DNA of 64,000 bases from Microtetraspora malaysiensis (GTDB lineage Bacteria; Actinomycetota; Actinomycetes; Streptosporangiales; Streptosporangiaceae). The notes beneath the pieces are model-generated. The model made no database searches. It had not been told where the DNA came from and saw only the letters and a list, made by a program, of their open reading frames with translations. Within the stretch, counting starts at the first letter, position 1; every line of letters begins with the position of its first letter. The stretch is from contig NZ_BBYJ01000010.1 in assembly GCF_001528665.1 (NCBI RefSeq), positions 62,001 to 126,000 on the forward strand, given 5' to 3'. The position numbers were made by a program, and so were the translations under genes. Below are positions 1-8,419 of this stretch, piece by piece.

Positions 1-198
1 GAACGCCGCCTCGACGCCCGATTCGAGCAGCTCCTCCACACCGGTGAAGAGCCGGTCGATCCGGTACGCCGCCCCGAGCGCGGCCAGCGTGGCCTCGTCG
101 CGCGTGCACAGGTGCGGCACGATCCCCGGCGTGGCCGCGAGCACCGGCAGATAGGCCTTCTTGGCGATGTCCCCAAGTCCGATGATCCCAATTTTCAT
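1..198 (-). CDS. Gfo/Idh/MocA-family oxidoreductase, N-terminal fragment
   Basis: The 5' end of a minus-strand gene that runs off the left edge; 66 codons are visible. The protein starts MKIGIIGLGDIAKKAYLPVL, a Rossmann nucleotide-binding motif (GxGxxA-like) followed by the helix typical of Gfo/Idh/MocA dehydrogenases, which oxidise or reduce sugars and related substrates with NAD(P). The substrate cannot be told from this part. The start is the ATG at 196-198. The gene is divergent from the PadR gene at 265, so the operator at 224-246 lies in its promoter region as well and PadR may control both. Confidence 0.8.
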   Translation of the reverse strand, partial: MKIGIIGLGDIAKKAYLPVLAATPGIVPHLCTRDEATLAALGAAYRIDRLFTGVEELLESGVEAAF

Positions 199-223
199 GG
201 ACGGGAGCCTATCGTCGTTGCTA

Positions 224-246
224 AGTTCCACTTAGTAAGTGAAACT
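224..246. promoter_or_regulatory. inverted repeat, probable PadR operator
   Basis: A perfect 13-bp palindrome, CACTTAGTAAGTG, at 229-241 extends to 11-bp arms (AGTT-n-CACTTA and its complement) with one mismatch over 224-246. It sits in the 66-bp divergent spacer, 18 bp before the padR-like start. Local autoregulation is usual for PadR proteins; the assignment to this regulator is inferred from position. Confidence 0.65.
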
Positions 247-264
247 GAATAGAGGAGGTGCCCC

Positions 265-594
265 ATGGCCCGTCGCCAACCCGATCTGGGACGTTTCACC
301 GACGTCGCCCTGCTGGTGCTCGTCAGCCTGGCCGAGGGCGACAAGCATGGCTATCGCATGATTCAGGACATCGAGGAGTTCTCCGGCACAACGCTTGAAC
401 CCGGCACCCTGTACGGCGCGCTCATGCGGCTGGAGGAGCGCGGGTGGATCGAGCCGCTGCCGGTGGTCGAGCGGCGCCGGCCGTACCGGATCACGCCGGG
501 GGGCCGCGAAGCCCTGGCCGAGCAGCTCGCCACGCTGCGCCGCATCGAGGAGGCCGGCAGCAAGCGGGTCCGGCCGTCATGGGGGGTGGCCTGA
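265..594 (+). CDS. PadR-family transcriptional regulator
   Basis: A 109-residue winged-helix protein. The N-terminal half (about residues 10-80) has the PadR pattern: LLVLVSLAEGDKHGYRMIQDIEE, then LEPGTLYGALMRLEERGWIE, the recognition helix and wing. There is a short C-terminal helix for dimerisation, so it is a compact PadR-s2-like form. A strong Shine-Dalgarno sequence GAGGAGGTG lies at 252-260, four bases before the ATG. The next gene, encoding a small membrane protein, starts two bases after the stop codon and is certainly co-transcribed. PadR proteins repress their own operon and respond to small hydrophobic ligands; the ligand here is unknown. Confidence 0.9.
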   Translation: MARRQPDLGRFTDVALLVLVSLAEGDKHGYRMIQDIEEFSGTTLEPGTLYGALMRLEERGWIEPLPVVERRRPYRITPGGREALAEQLATLRRIEEAGSKRVRPSWGVA

Positions 595-595
595 G

Positions 596-1084
596 ATGCG
601 ACCGCTGGCGTACCTGCTGCTCCGGCTCTACCCGCGCGCCTGGCGGGACCGCTACGGCGACGAGATGCGCGACCTGCTGGCCGCGCGCCCCGTGCGCCTT
701 CGCACGCTGGCCGATCTGTGCTTCGCCATGCTCGACACGTGGACCCACCGGAAGCTCATCCCGTCGGGTCGGGGCTCGTTCCTCCAACCGGTGCCCCTGC
801 TCGCGATCGGCGCGTGCACGCTGTGGGCATTCTGGAACCCTGCCACACGGGACGTCTCCAGCCTGAACAGGGGATGGGCCAACGCGCTGGCCGCCGGTGT
901 GACCGCGCTCGGCTGGATTCCCGCGATCGTGCTGACCGTGTCGGGGGCGTCCGGCATGTCGGTCTGGTTCCTGATCCCCGTCGCGGTGAGCGCCCTGGTC
1001 AGCCTGGCGATGTGCGTCGCGGTCGCGCGGTTCGCGCTGTCCATGCCCCGGCCTGCGGGGCTCCCCGAGCCCGCGACCGCCTGA
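596..1084 (+). CDS. PadR-linked small integral membrane protein
   Basis: A 162-residue protein that I can assign only by type. It begins MRPLAYLLLRLYPRAWRDRY, an LYPRAWRxRYGDEM motif that often opens actinobacterial membrane proteins encoded just behind PadR genes. After a cytoplasmic stretch come three or four hydrophobic segments (about residues 62-78, 95-118 and 122-145). The ATG at 596 follows the padR stop with one base between. The gene ends in a TGA that is half of TGATCA; the other strand reads the stop of the convergent epimerase gene from the same six bases. It is likely the membrane target of the PadR circuit, for example part of an efflux or stress function, but this is inference. 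Confidence 0.75.
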   Translation: MRPLAYLLLRLYPRAWRDRYGDEMRDLLAARPVRLRTLADLCFAMLDTWTHRKLIPSGRGSFLQPVPLLAIGACTLWAFWNPATRDVSSLNRGWANALAAGVTALGWIPAIVLTVSGASGMSVWFLIPVAVSALVSLAMCVAVARFALSMPRPAGLPEPATA

Positions 1085-2014
1085 TCAGCGGGTTCGTGAC
1101 GAGGCGATGGTCTCCTCCAGCGCCTCGTCCATCGGGGTGGCGGCGACGCCGAAGGTCGCGGCGAAGGCCGACGAGTCCACGACGAAGGGCCGGTCGAACT
1201 GGTAACGCGTCTCCCGCATCTCGTTGAGGAGCGGCGAGACGACGCCCGCGGCCGTGAGCACCCAGCCCGGCAGGCGGCCGAGCTTGGGAGCGGGCGCCCC
1301 GGCCAGCTCACACAGCCGCTCCGCCATGGCCCGGATGCTCCGTGCCGGGCTCGTGGGGATGTGCCAGGCACGGCCCCAGGCGCGCTCGTCGGTCGCCACC
1401 GTGACCAGAGCCGTCGCCACGTCGGGAAGGTAGGTCCAGCTGTGCGGGATGTCCGGGCCGCTGAGGATCATCGCGCGCCGCCCCGAGAGCAGCGGTCCGA
1501 CGAAGCGCCCCCCGAGGAACGACTGGTCCGACGCGCCCGGACCGAAGTAGTCGGAACCGCGCACCTCCGTGATCCGCGCCCGCCCGGCCTGGTGCGCGGC
1601 GAGCGCCTGCTTCCACATCGCGGCGCGCACCCGCCCCTTGATTCCCGTGGCCGCCAGCGGCGTGTCCTCGGTCATCGGCCCGTCCACGGGGCCGTAGCCG
1701 TACAGGTTGCTCAACGTGACCAGGACCGCTCCCGTCGCCTCCGCCGTGCGCAGCAGCGAGTCCGCGATCGGCGGCCAGTCCTGGGCCCACTGGTGGTACT
1801 TCGGGTTCGCGCAGTTGTAGAGCGCGTCGGCCCCCTCCGCCGCCCGGCACATCCTGGCAGTGTCCTGGGCCCGGGCGGCGACCCGTGTGATCCCGGCCCG
1901 GTCCGGACCCGAGCCCGAACGGGTGACCACCACCACCTCGTGGCCCGCCTCCGCGAGCGCCTCGGCGACCCTGCCTCCGACCTGACCGGCTCCGACGACG
2001 ACGTGCTTACCCAC
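1085..2014 (-). CDS. NAD-dependent epimerase/dehydratase (extended SDR)
   Basis: A 309-residue protein with the N-terminal dinucleotide motif VVVGAGQVGGRVAEAL (GxGxxG), typical of the NAD-dependent epimerase/dehydratase branch of short-chain dehydrogenases. Residues about 100-130 hold LSNLYGYGP, where the Tyr of the catalytic YxxxK pair would lie; a clear YxxxK is not obvious, so catalysis is uncertain. The GTG at 2012-2014 is chosen because the Rossmann strand begins there and AGGAGA precedes it. Homologous actinobacterial proteins are usually called NAD-dependent epimerases without a known substrate. It abuts the convergent gene at 1084 with no spacer and follows the YrdB-like gene at a 40-bp interval, so the two may form one unit under TetR control. 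Confidence 0.8.
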   Translation of the reverse strand: MGKHVVVGAGQVGGRVAEALAEAGHEVVVVTRSGSGPDRAGITRVAARAQDTARMCRAAEGADALYNCANPKYHQWAQDWPPIADSLLRTAEATGAVLVTLSNLYGYGPVDGPMTEDTPLAATGIKGRVRAAMWKQALAAHQAGRARITEVRGSDYFGPGASDQSFLGGRFVGPLLSGRRAMILSGPDIPHSWTYLPDVATALVTVATDERAWGRAWHIPTSPARSIRAMAERLCELAGAPAPKLGRLPGWVLTAAGVVSPLLNEMRETRYQFDRPFVVDSSAFAATFGVAATPMDEALEETIASSRTR

Positions 2015-2054
2015 GATCGCTCTCCTGTTCGTTCCTACGGGCGGGTGGTGATCC

Positions 2055-2402
2055 TCAGACCTGGTGCCAGACCAGGCGCAGGATGCCGTTGACGATGTAG
2101 AGGCCGGCGAAGACCACACCACTCGTGACCAGCCCGGACGCGACGAGGGCGGCCGCGCCGCCGCCGAACCAGGCGATCTCGAACGCCGCCCTGGCCAGGC
2201 CGTGCAGCTTGAACCTCGCGCCGTTCGCCGCCGCGAAGAGTCCCCAGAGGGTGCCGAACACCATGGGTGCGCCGAGCCCGGCGAGGATCCGGACCGCGAG
2301 AGGGGCGGAGAGGGTGAACCCCCAGGACCCCACCGAGACCAGGACACCGAGTTCGAGGAAGAACATCAGGGCGAGGTTGACCCCCTTGGCCACGGCGAGC
2401 AT
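2055..2402 (-). CDS. YrdB family (DUF2568) membrane protein
   Basis: A 115-residue protein with four hydrophobic helices and the signature opening VNLALMFFLELGVLVSVGSWGF, which is characteristic of the YrdB/DUF2568 family. The role of the family is unknown. An AAGGAG ribosome site lies five bases before the ATG at 2400-2402. The gene is divergent from the TetR gene at 2515 and the shared 112-bp spacer is filled with repeated AGAGC/GCTCT palindromes, so it is almost certainly repressed by that TetR protein. The downstream epimerase gene may be its operon partner. Confidence 0.85.
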   Translation of the reverse strand: MLAVAKGVNLALMFFLELGVLVSVGSWGFTLSAPLAVRILAGLGAPMVFGTLWGLFAAANGARFKLHGLARAAFEIAWFGGGAAALVASGLVTSGVVFAGLYIVNGILRLVWHQV

Positions 2403-2421
2403 CGGCACTCCTTCGATTGTC

Positions 2422-2480
2422 GCTCTCGTTCGAGAGCAATGCTCTCTTATGAGAGCGGCTATCGTCAAGAGCAGTGCTCT
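2422..2480. promoter_or_regulatory. clustered palindromes, TetR operators
   Basis: Four overlapping inverted repeats with AGAGC/GCTCT arms fill the divergent spacer. They are 2422-2437 (GCTCTCG-2-CGAGAGC), 2432-2446 (GAGAGCA-1-TGCTCTC), 2441-2456 (GCTCTC-4-GAGAGC) and 2468-2480 (AGAGCA-1-TGCTCT). The second and fourth share the form AGAGCAnTGCTCT with centres 35 bp apart and look like the true sites. The fourth ends just upstream of the predicted TAGCCT -10 box (2502-2507) of the TetR gene. Confidence 0.75.
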
Positions 2481-2514
2481 CGAATTCTGTCGCCGCTCTG
2501 GTAGCCTCCGGGAC

Positions 2515-3213
2515 ATGAGCGCGAGCCGTACCGCACGGGAACGAGTCAGAGCCGAGCTGATCAGGGAGATCACCGACATCGCCCGCCGCCACCTGGCCAC
2601 CGAGGGCGCGACGGGGCTGTCCCTGCGCGCGGTGGCACGGGAGATGGGCATGGTCTCCTCGGCGATCTACCGCTATTTCCCGAGCCGGGACGACCTCCTC
2701 ACCGCGCTGATCATCGACGGATACAACGCCCTCGGGGAGGCCGCCGAGAAGGCCGACGCCGCCTGCGCGCGGGACGACTACACGGGACGCTGGCTGGCGG
2801 TCTGCCACGCCATACGCGGATGGGCACTCGCCCACCCGCATGAGTACGCCCTTCTCTACGGCTCGCCGGTGCCGGGCTACCGCGCCCCCGAAGACACCAT
2901 CGCCCCGGCGGCGCGGGACACCGCGGTGTACGGCCGGATCCTCGCCGATGCCAACACCGCCGGGCGTCTCGTCCCGCCCGCCATCCTGCCCGAACCACCG
3001 GCGATCATCGCTCCCGACGCGGAGGCGATCCGCATGCTCATCCCGGGGGTGTCGGACGACGTGATCACGCGGGCGGTCACCGCCTGGACCGGCCTGTTCG
3101 GCATGGTGAGCTTCGAGCTGTTCGGCCAGTTCGTCGGCACGATCGACCACCGAGCCGAGTTCTTCGAGCACAACATGACCGGCCTCGCCCGCCTCCTCGG
3201 CCTCCCGGCCTGA
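2515..3213 (+). CDS. TetR/AcrR-family transcriptional regulator
   Basis: A 232-residue regulator. Residues about 10-60 form the TetR helix-turn-helix (ITDIARRHLATEGATGLSLR, then AIYRYFPSRDDLLTALI). The C-terminal ligand domain contains GWALAHPHEYALLYGSPVPGY, typical of the WHG-type C-terminal domain. The ATG at 2515 is preceded by TAGCCT at 2502-2507 with seven bases between, so the message is probably leaderless. The start lies 112 bp from the divergent YrdB gene, and the operators at 2422-2480 imply that it represses both itself and that gene. The inducing ligand is unknown. Confidence 0.92.
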   Translation: MSASRTARERVRAELIREITDIARRHLATEGATGLSLRAVAREMGMVSSAIYRYFPSRDDLLTALIIDGYNALGEAAEKADAACARDDYTGRWLAVCHAIRGWALAHPHEYALLYGSPVPGYRAPEDTIAPAARDTAVYGRILADANTAGRLVPPAILPEPPAIIAPDAEAIRMLIPGVSDDVITRAVTAWTGLFGMVSFELFGQFVGTIDHRAEFFEHNMTGLARLLGLPA

Positions 3214-3217
3214 CCGC

Positions 3218-3283
3218 GCCATGGCACGAACCTTTCACATATGAAAGTGATGTGCCATGGCACGAACGTCTCGCTGTTGAGAC
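3218..3283. promoter_or_regulatory. AbiE promoter with direct and inverted repeats
   Basis: The 14-bp sequence GCCATGGCACGAAC occurs at 3218-3231 and again at 3254-3267, 36 bp apart. The second copy is inside a perfect 12-bp palindrome GTGCCATGGCAC (3252-3263). Between the copies is CTTTCA-4-TGAAAG (3232-3247), and behind them GTCTC-6-GAGAC (3268-3283). GACAAT at 3281-3286, six bases before the ATG, is a likely -10 box of a leaderless message, so the second repeat covers the -35 region. AbiEi antitoxins are known to repress their own promoter through repeats. Confidence 0.65.
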
Positions 3284-3292
3284 AATCGCGCC

Positions 3293-3928
3293 ATGAGTCT
3301 GGGTAACGCCCTTGGCAGCCTGTCGGCTCTCGCCGAGGCACAGTACGGCCTGGTGACGACGCGCCAGGCGGAGCGCAGCGGAGCGCACCGGCGCGACCTC
3401 AGCCGGCTCGTCGCCACCGGAGCCCTCGACCGCCTCGCCCACGGCGTGTACCGCGTGGCTGGCGCGCCGCGCCCCTCCCTGGAGGAACTGCGTGCCGCCT
3501 GGCTCCAACTCGCCCCCGCCCTCCAGGCGGACCAGCGAGGGACCGCCGACGGAGTCGTCTCGCACAGCAGTGCAGCTCTTGTCTACGACGTGGGACTTCT
3601 TGACCCCCTGCGGTGGGAATTCATCATCCCCCCACCGCGTCGTTTCCGACCCCGCCGACATGATGTGGTCATTCACCGCGCGCCGCTCACCGATGATGAT
3701 GTCCAATGGCACGACGGACTCTATGTGACCAATCCATGTCGGACCGTATCCGATCTGGCGTCGATCCGTTTTGACGGTGGCCATCTGGGCCTTGTCGCGG
3801 CGGACATGCTGGAGCGGGAGCTGGCCCACCCCGATGATCTCGCCGCGGCGCTGGCGCCACATGCCTCGGCTTACGGACTGCCCGACGCGGCCGGTCAGGA
3901 GTTCCTCAGGCATCTCACCGACCGATGA
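3293..3928 (+). CDS. AbiEi-like antitoxin of a type IV toxin-antitoxin pair
   Basis: A 211-residue protein with an N-terminal winged helix of the AbiEi type (about residues 10-60: LAEAQYGLVTTRQAERSGAH, then LVATGALDRLAHGVYRVAGA). A mixed C-terminal domain follows, with VVSHSSAALVYDVGLLDP and NPCRTVSDLASI, which recur in actinobacterial AbiEi proteins. In the AbiE system the antitoxin counters its nucleotidyltransferase toxin without stable binding and represses the operon. The toxin gene follows after 16 bases. The -10-like GACAAT six bases upstream suggests a leaderless start at 3293. The locus is slightly lower in GC around 3560-3760 than its surroundings. Confidence 0.85.
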   Translation: MSLGNALGSLSALAEAQYGLVTTRQAERSGAHRRDLSRLVATGALDRLAHGVYRVAGAPRPSLEELRAAWLQLAPALQADQRGTADGVVSHSSAALVYDVGLLDPLRWEFIIPPPRRFRPRRHDVVIHRAPLTDDDVQWHDGLYVTNPCRTVSDLASIRFDGGHLGLVAADMLERELAHPDDLAAALAPHASAYGLPDAAGQEFLRHLTDR

Positions 3929-3944
3929 GGACAAGCGGCATTCC

Positions 3945-4847
3945 ATGCAAACCACCGGCGAGACGTTTCCCTACGCCACCTCCCAGGCTTTCGGGGCAGC
4001 CATCACGGATCGTCTCAAGAAGACCTGTGGCGATTCGCCATATTCGACCACACAACGTCGACGACAGTTCGCCTACGACCGGCTCCTCGCCCGCCTCTTC
4101 ACGACGGATGAGACCGGCTGGATTCTCAAGGGCGGCGTGGCACTGCTCGCCCGCCTCTCCACCGCCCGTCACTCCGCGGACGTCGACGTCGTGGCCCACG
4201 CCGATTCACCCGAGGCCGGATTCGTCGCGCTGCGCGCGGCGTCCGAAGCCGAATTGGGCGATTTCTTCGCTTTCCGCTTCGATCGGCCCCGCTCTCTCGT
4301 CCAGGGTGTCGAGGGCATACGAGTGGGCGTGGAAGCCTGGCTGGGGCCTCGTCGCTTCGAAAGGTTCGGAGTCGACCTGGTAACCGGAGCGGTCATCACG
4401 GGCCAACCCGAGATGTCCCCGCCGATCCTCGCGCTCGACATCCCAGGGCTGTTCCGGCCCTCGTACCGGCTCTACCCTCTGGTCGACACGGTCTCCGACA
4501 AGGTCATGGCCATGATGGAGGACCACAATGGCAGGCCGAGCACGCGGTTTCGCGACCTCGTCGATCTGGTCCTCATCGCGCGGTCGCGATCACTGCGGGC
4601 CGGGGAGCTCGGCACCGCGTTCACGTCAGAGGCGCGTCGGCGGACGCTGCTTCACGACGCCAGGCTCGAAGTTCCGGACGAAGCGATGTGGACGGCGGGG
4701 TACGCGAGCCTGGTCGCCGAACTCCCCTGGATCGCGGAACGGTCGCTCCCTGAGGCGATGGCGGTGGCCAAAGCGCTGGTCGACCCGATTCTGTCCGGAC
4801 AGGTCCTTTCGGGTACCTGGGACCCGGTGACGCTGAGCTGGAGCTGA
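3945..4847 (+). CDS. AbiEii/AbiGii-family nucleotidyltransferase toxin
   Basis: A 300-residue protein of the AbiEii toxin family (DNA polymerase beta-like fold). The catalytic region is at about residues 62-90: ILKGGVALLARLSTARHSAD followed by VDVV, giving the KGG motif and the DxD metal ligands. A later region, DKVMAMMEDHNGRPSTRFRD with LVDLVLIA, carries the R-x-[KR]-D-x2-D-type motif of the family. Family members transfer nucleotides, in studied cases to tRNA acceptor ends, and stop growth as part of phage abortive infection. The ATG at 3945 is 16 bases after the antitoxin stop; GAGGA at 3927-3931 is a rather distant ribosome site. A strong terminator follows at 4888. Confidence 0.88.
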   Translation: MQTTGETFPYATSQAFGAAITDRLKKTCGDSPYSTTQRRRQFAYDRLLARLFTTDETGWILKGGVALLARLSTARHSADVDVVAHADSPEAGFVALRAASEAELGDFFAFRFDRPRSLVQGVEGIRVGVEAWLGPRRFERFGVDLVTGAVITGQPEMSPPILALDIPGLFRPSYRLYPLVDTVSDKVMAMMEDHNGRPSTRFRDLVDLVLIARSRSLRAGELGTAFTSEARRRTLLHDARLEVPDEAMWTAGYASLVAELPWIAERSLPEAMAVAKALVDPILSGQVLSGTWDPVTLSWS

Positions 4848-4887
4848 TCCTTCGAGGAGCCACCGCACCGGGGTGACCGTACGGAAC

Positions 4888-4922
4888 GGGGCGGTGGCCG
4901 TGGGTCGCACGGCCACCGCCCC
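4888..4922. terminator. bidirectional stem-loop terminator
   Basis: A perfect 15-bp stem (GGGGCGGTGGCCGTG at 4888-4902 pairing with 4908-4922) with a five-base loop. It separates the convergent toxin gene and leuA. The remaining bases of 4848-5033 show nothing else. Confidence 0.85.
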
Positions 4923-5033
4923 TCCTCATGGCTTTGGCGCCCGGTCGTCGCGGCCTCGTGGGCCTGACCGGATGTCGTCGGTCCCGGGAGCCGGGCAGAT
5001 CGTGCCCGCGCTCCCGTCACCGGTGCGCGGGCG

Positions 5034-6951
<1,918 letters not shown>

Positions 6952-7025
6952 GCAGACGGCGTCGAATGCTCCGGACGGTGAGGGGCCGGACACATAACCG
7001 GCCTTCCGCTGGAAAGGGGGCGAAC

Positions 7026-7271
7026 ATGAGGGACGACGAGATCCTCCGCCGCATCGACGAGCTCATCGACGAGGAGCACACCCTACGCGGAAGGCTGGCG
7101 GCGGGAGAGCTCACCACCGAGGACGAGCACGAGCGGATCCGGACGCTGGAAAGCGCGCTCGACCAGTGCTGGGACCTGCTCAGACAGCGCCGGGCCAGCA
7201 GGGACGCCGGAGAGGACCCCGACATCGGCATACCGCGGCCGGTCGACGAGATCGAGGACTACGAGCGGTGA
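7026..7271 (+). CDS. DUF2630 family protein
   Basis: An 81-residue acidic, mostly helical protein: DDEILRRIDELIDEEHTLRG, then TTEDEHERIRTLESALDQCW and DLLRQRRA. This two-helix coiled-coil pattern and length are those of the actinobacterial DUF2630 family, whose function is unknown. GGAAAGGGGG lies five to six bases before the ATG at 7026. A GGCCGG-8-CCGGCC inverted repeat at about 6985-7004 lies in its promoter region. The gene is divergent from leuA and its leader. Confidence 0.88.
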   Translation: MRDDEILRRIDELIDEEHTLRGRLAAGELTTEDEHERIRTLESALDQCWDLLRQRRASRDAGEDPDIGIPRPVDEIEDYER

Positions 7272-7389
7272 CGCGCGTCCGCGGCCGCACATAGGCGAGC
7301 GCCGGGGCCGTCCCGCCGCCGCGCTGGGGCGGCCCGGATGCTCCGTCCGGATAATCGGTCGCACCCCGACCGGCCCGTGCGGTTTCCTG

Positions 7390-8379
7390 GTGCGCATGCA
7401 CTTCGAGCGCCTCCGCCTCTCCGACCCCGGCGACCGGGTGGCCGGCCTGTACGCGATCCACCAGGCCGTGGACGACCCCGGAGCCCCGATGTCGCCGCGG
7501 CACTTCTCGTCCATGCTGGAGAGTGGCTGGACGGGCGAGCCCGGGGAGAGCTGGGTCGTCAGGGTGGACGGCGAGATCGCCGGCGGCTACACCCTGTACT
7601 ACCCGCGGGAGGACAACACCCATATCGCGAACCTGGTCTTCCTCCTCGTCCACCCCGATCGACACCGCCGGGGCCTGGGCGGGGCTTTGCTGGACCACGC
7701 GATCGGCCGAGCCCGCGACGAGGGGCGCAGTCTCCTCATCGGCGAGACGCCGACGGGCGGTCCGGGCGAGGCCTTCGCGAAGGCGAAGGGTTTCGCGAAG
7801 GCCACGGCGGAGGCGCGCCGCGTCCTCGACCTGCGCACCGTGGACTGGGCGTCCTTCGAGCTCATGCGGGCCGACGCGGCCCGCCACGCGCGGGGGTACA
7901 CGCTCGAACGGTGGGCCGGCCCGGCGAGTGACGAGTTGCTCGACGACCTGGCGCTCCTGGCGGCGTCCATGAACGACGAACCGCTGGGCGACCTGGAGAT
8001 GGAGGGCCATCGCTGGACCGCCGAGCGGATGCGGGCCGGCGACGAGGAGGTGGCGCGGGCCGGGCTCACGGCCTACACGATGATCGCCCGGCATGCCGCC
8101 GGCGGCGAGCCGGCGGGCTTCACCCGGATCCTGGTGGACGCGGAGGAGCACCGCGGCTGGGCGCGGCAGGTGGACACCGGCGTGCTCCGGGCGCACCGCG
8201 GCCACCGGCTCGGGGCGGTGCTCAAGCTGGCCAACGCCGCCTGGCTGCACGCCTGCGAGCCGGCTGTCGAGCGCATCATCACCTGGAACGCCGATTACAA
8301 CGCGTACATGCTGCGGATCAACGAGCTGATGGGGTTCCGCCTGCTGGACACCTGGAACGCGTGGCAGCTCCGCGTCTGA
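7390..8379 (+). CDS. tandem GNAT acetyltransferase
   Basis: A 329-residue protein with two GNAT folds, like mycothiol synthase and other actinobacterial double-GNAT proteins. The first domain has FLLVHPDRHRRGLGGALLDH at about residues 95-115, the acetyl-CoA pyrophosphate loop. The second has TGVLRAHRGHRLGAVLKLAN near residue 265-285, an equally clear loop, so both could bind acetyl-CoA. The ending (WNADYNAYMLRINELMGFRL) is typical of the family. The substrate is unknown. The start is GTG at 7390 or ATG at 7396; no convincing ribosome site is present, while GATAAT at about 7347-7352 could be a -10 box. Confidence 0.85.
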   Translation: MRMHFERLRLSDPGDRVAGLYAIHQAVDDPGAPMSPRHFSSMLESGWTGEPGESWVVRVDGEIAGGYTLYYPREDNTHIANLVFLLVHPDRHRRGLGGALLDHAIGRARDEGRSLLIGETPTGGPGEAFAKAKGFAKATAEARRVLDLRTVDWASFELMRADAARHARGYTLERWAGPASDELLDDLALLAASMNDEPLGDLEMEGHRWTAERMRAGDEEVARAGLTAYTMIARHAAGGEPAGFTRILVDAEEHRGWARQVDTGVLRAHRGHRLGAVLKLANAAWLHACEPAVERIITWNADYNAYMLRINELMGFRLLDTWNAWQLRV

Positions 8380-8407
8380 ACGGCTGGCTGGGCCCCGGGT
8401 CGCTGGT

Positions 8408-8413
8408 TATGAT
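8408..8413 (+). promoter_or_regulatory. -10 box of leaderless kinase gene
   Basis: TATGAT at 8408-8413 is followed by six bases and then the GTG start at 8420, the geometry of a leaderless transcript. A weak -35-like TGGCTG lies at 8385-8390, 17 bases upstream. The promoter overlaps the end of the GNAT gene region, so the kinase is transcribed on its own. Confidence 0.6.
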
Positions 8414-8419
8414 CCCGCA

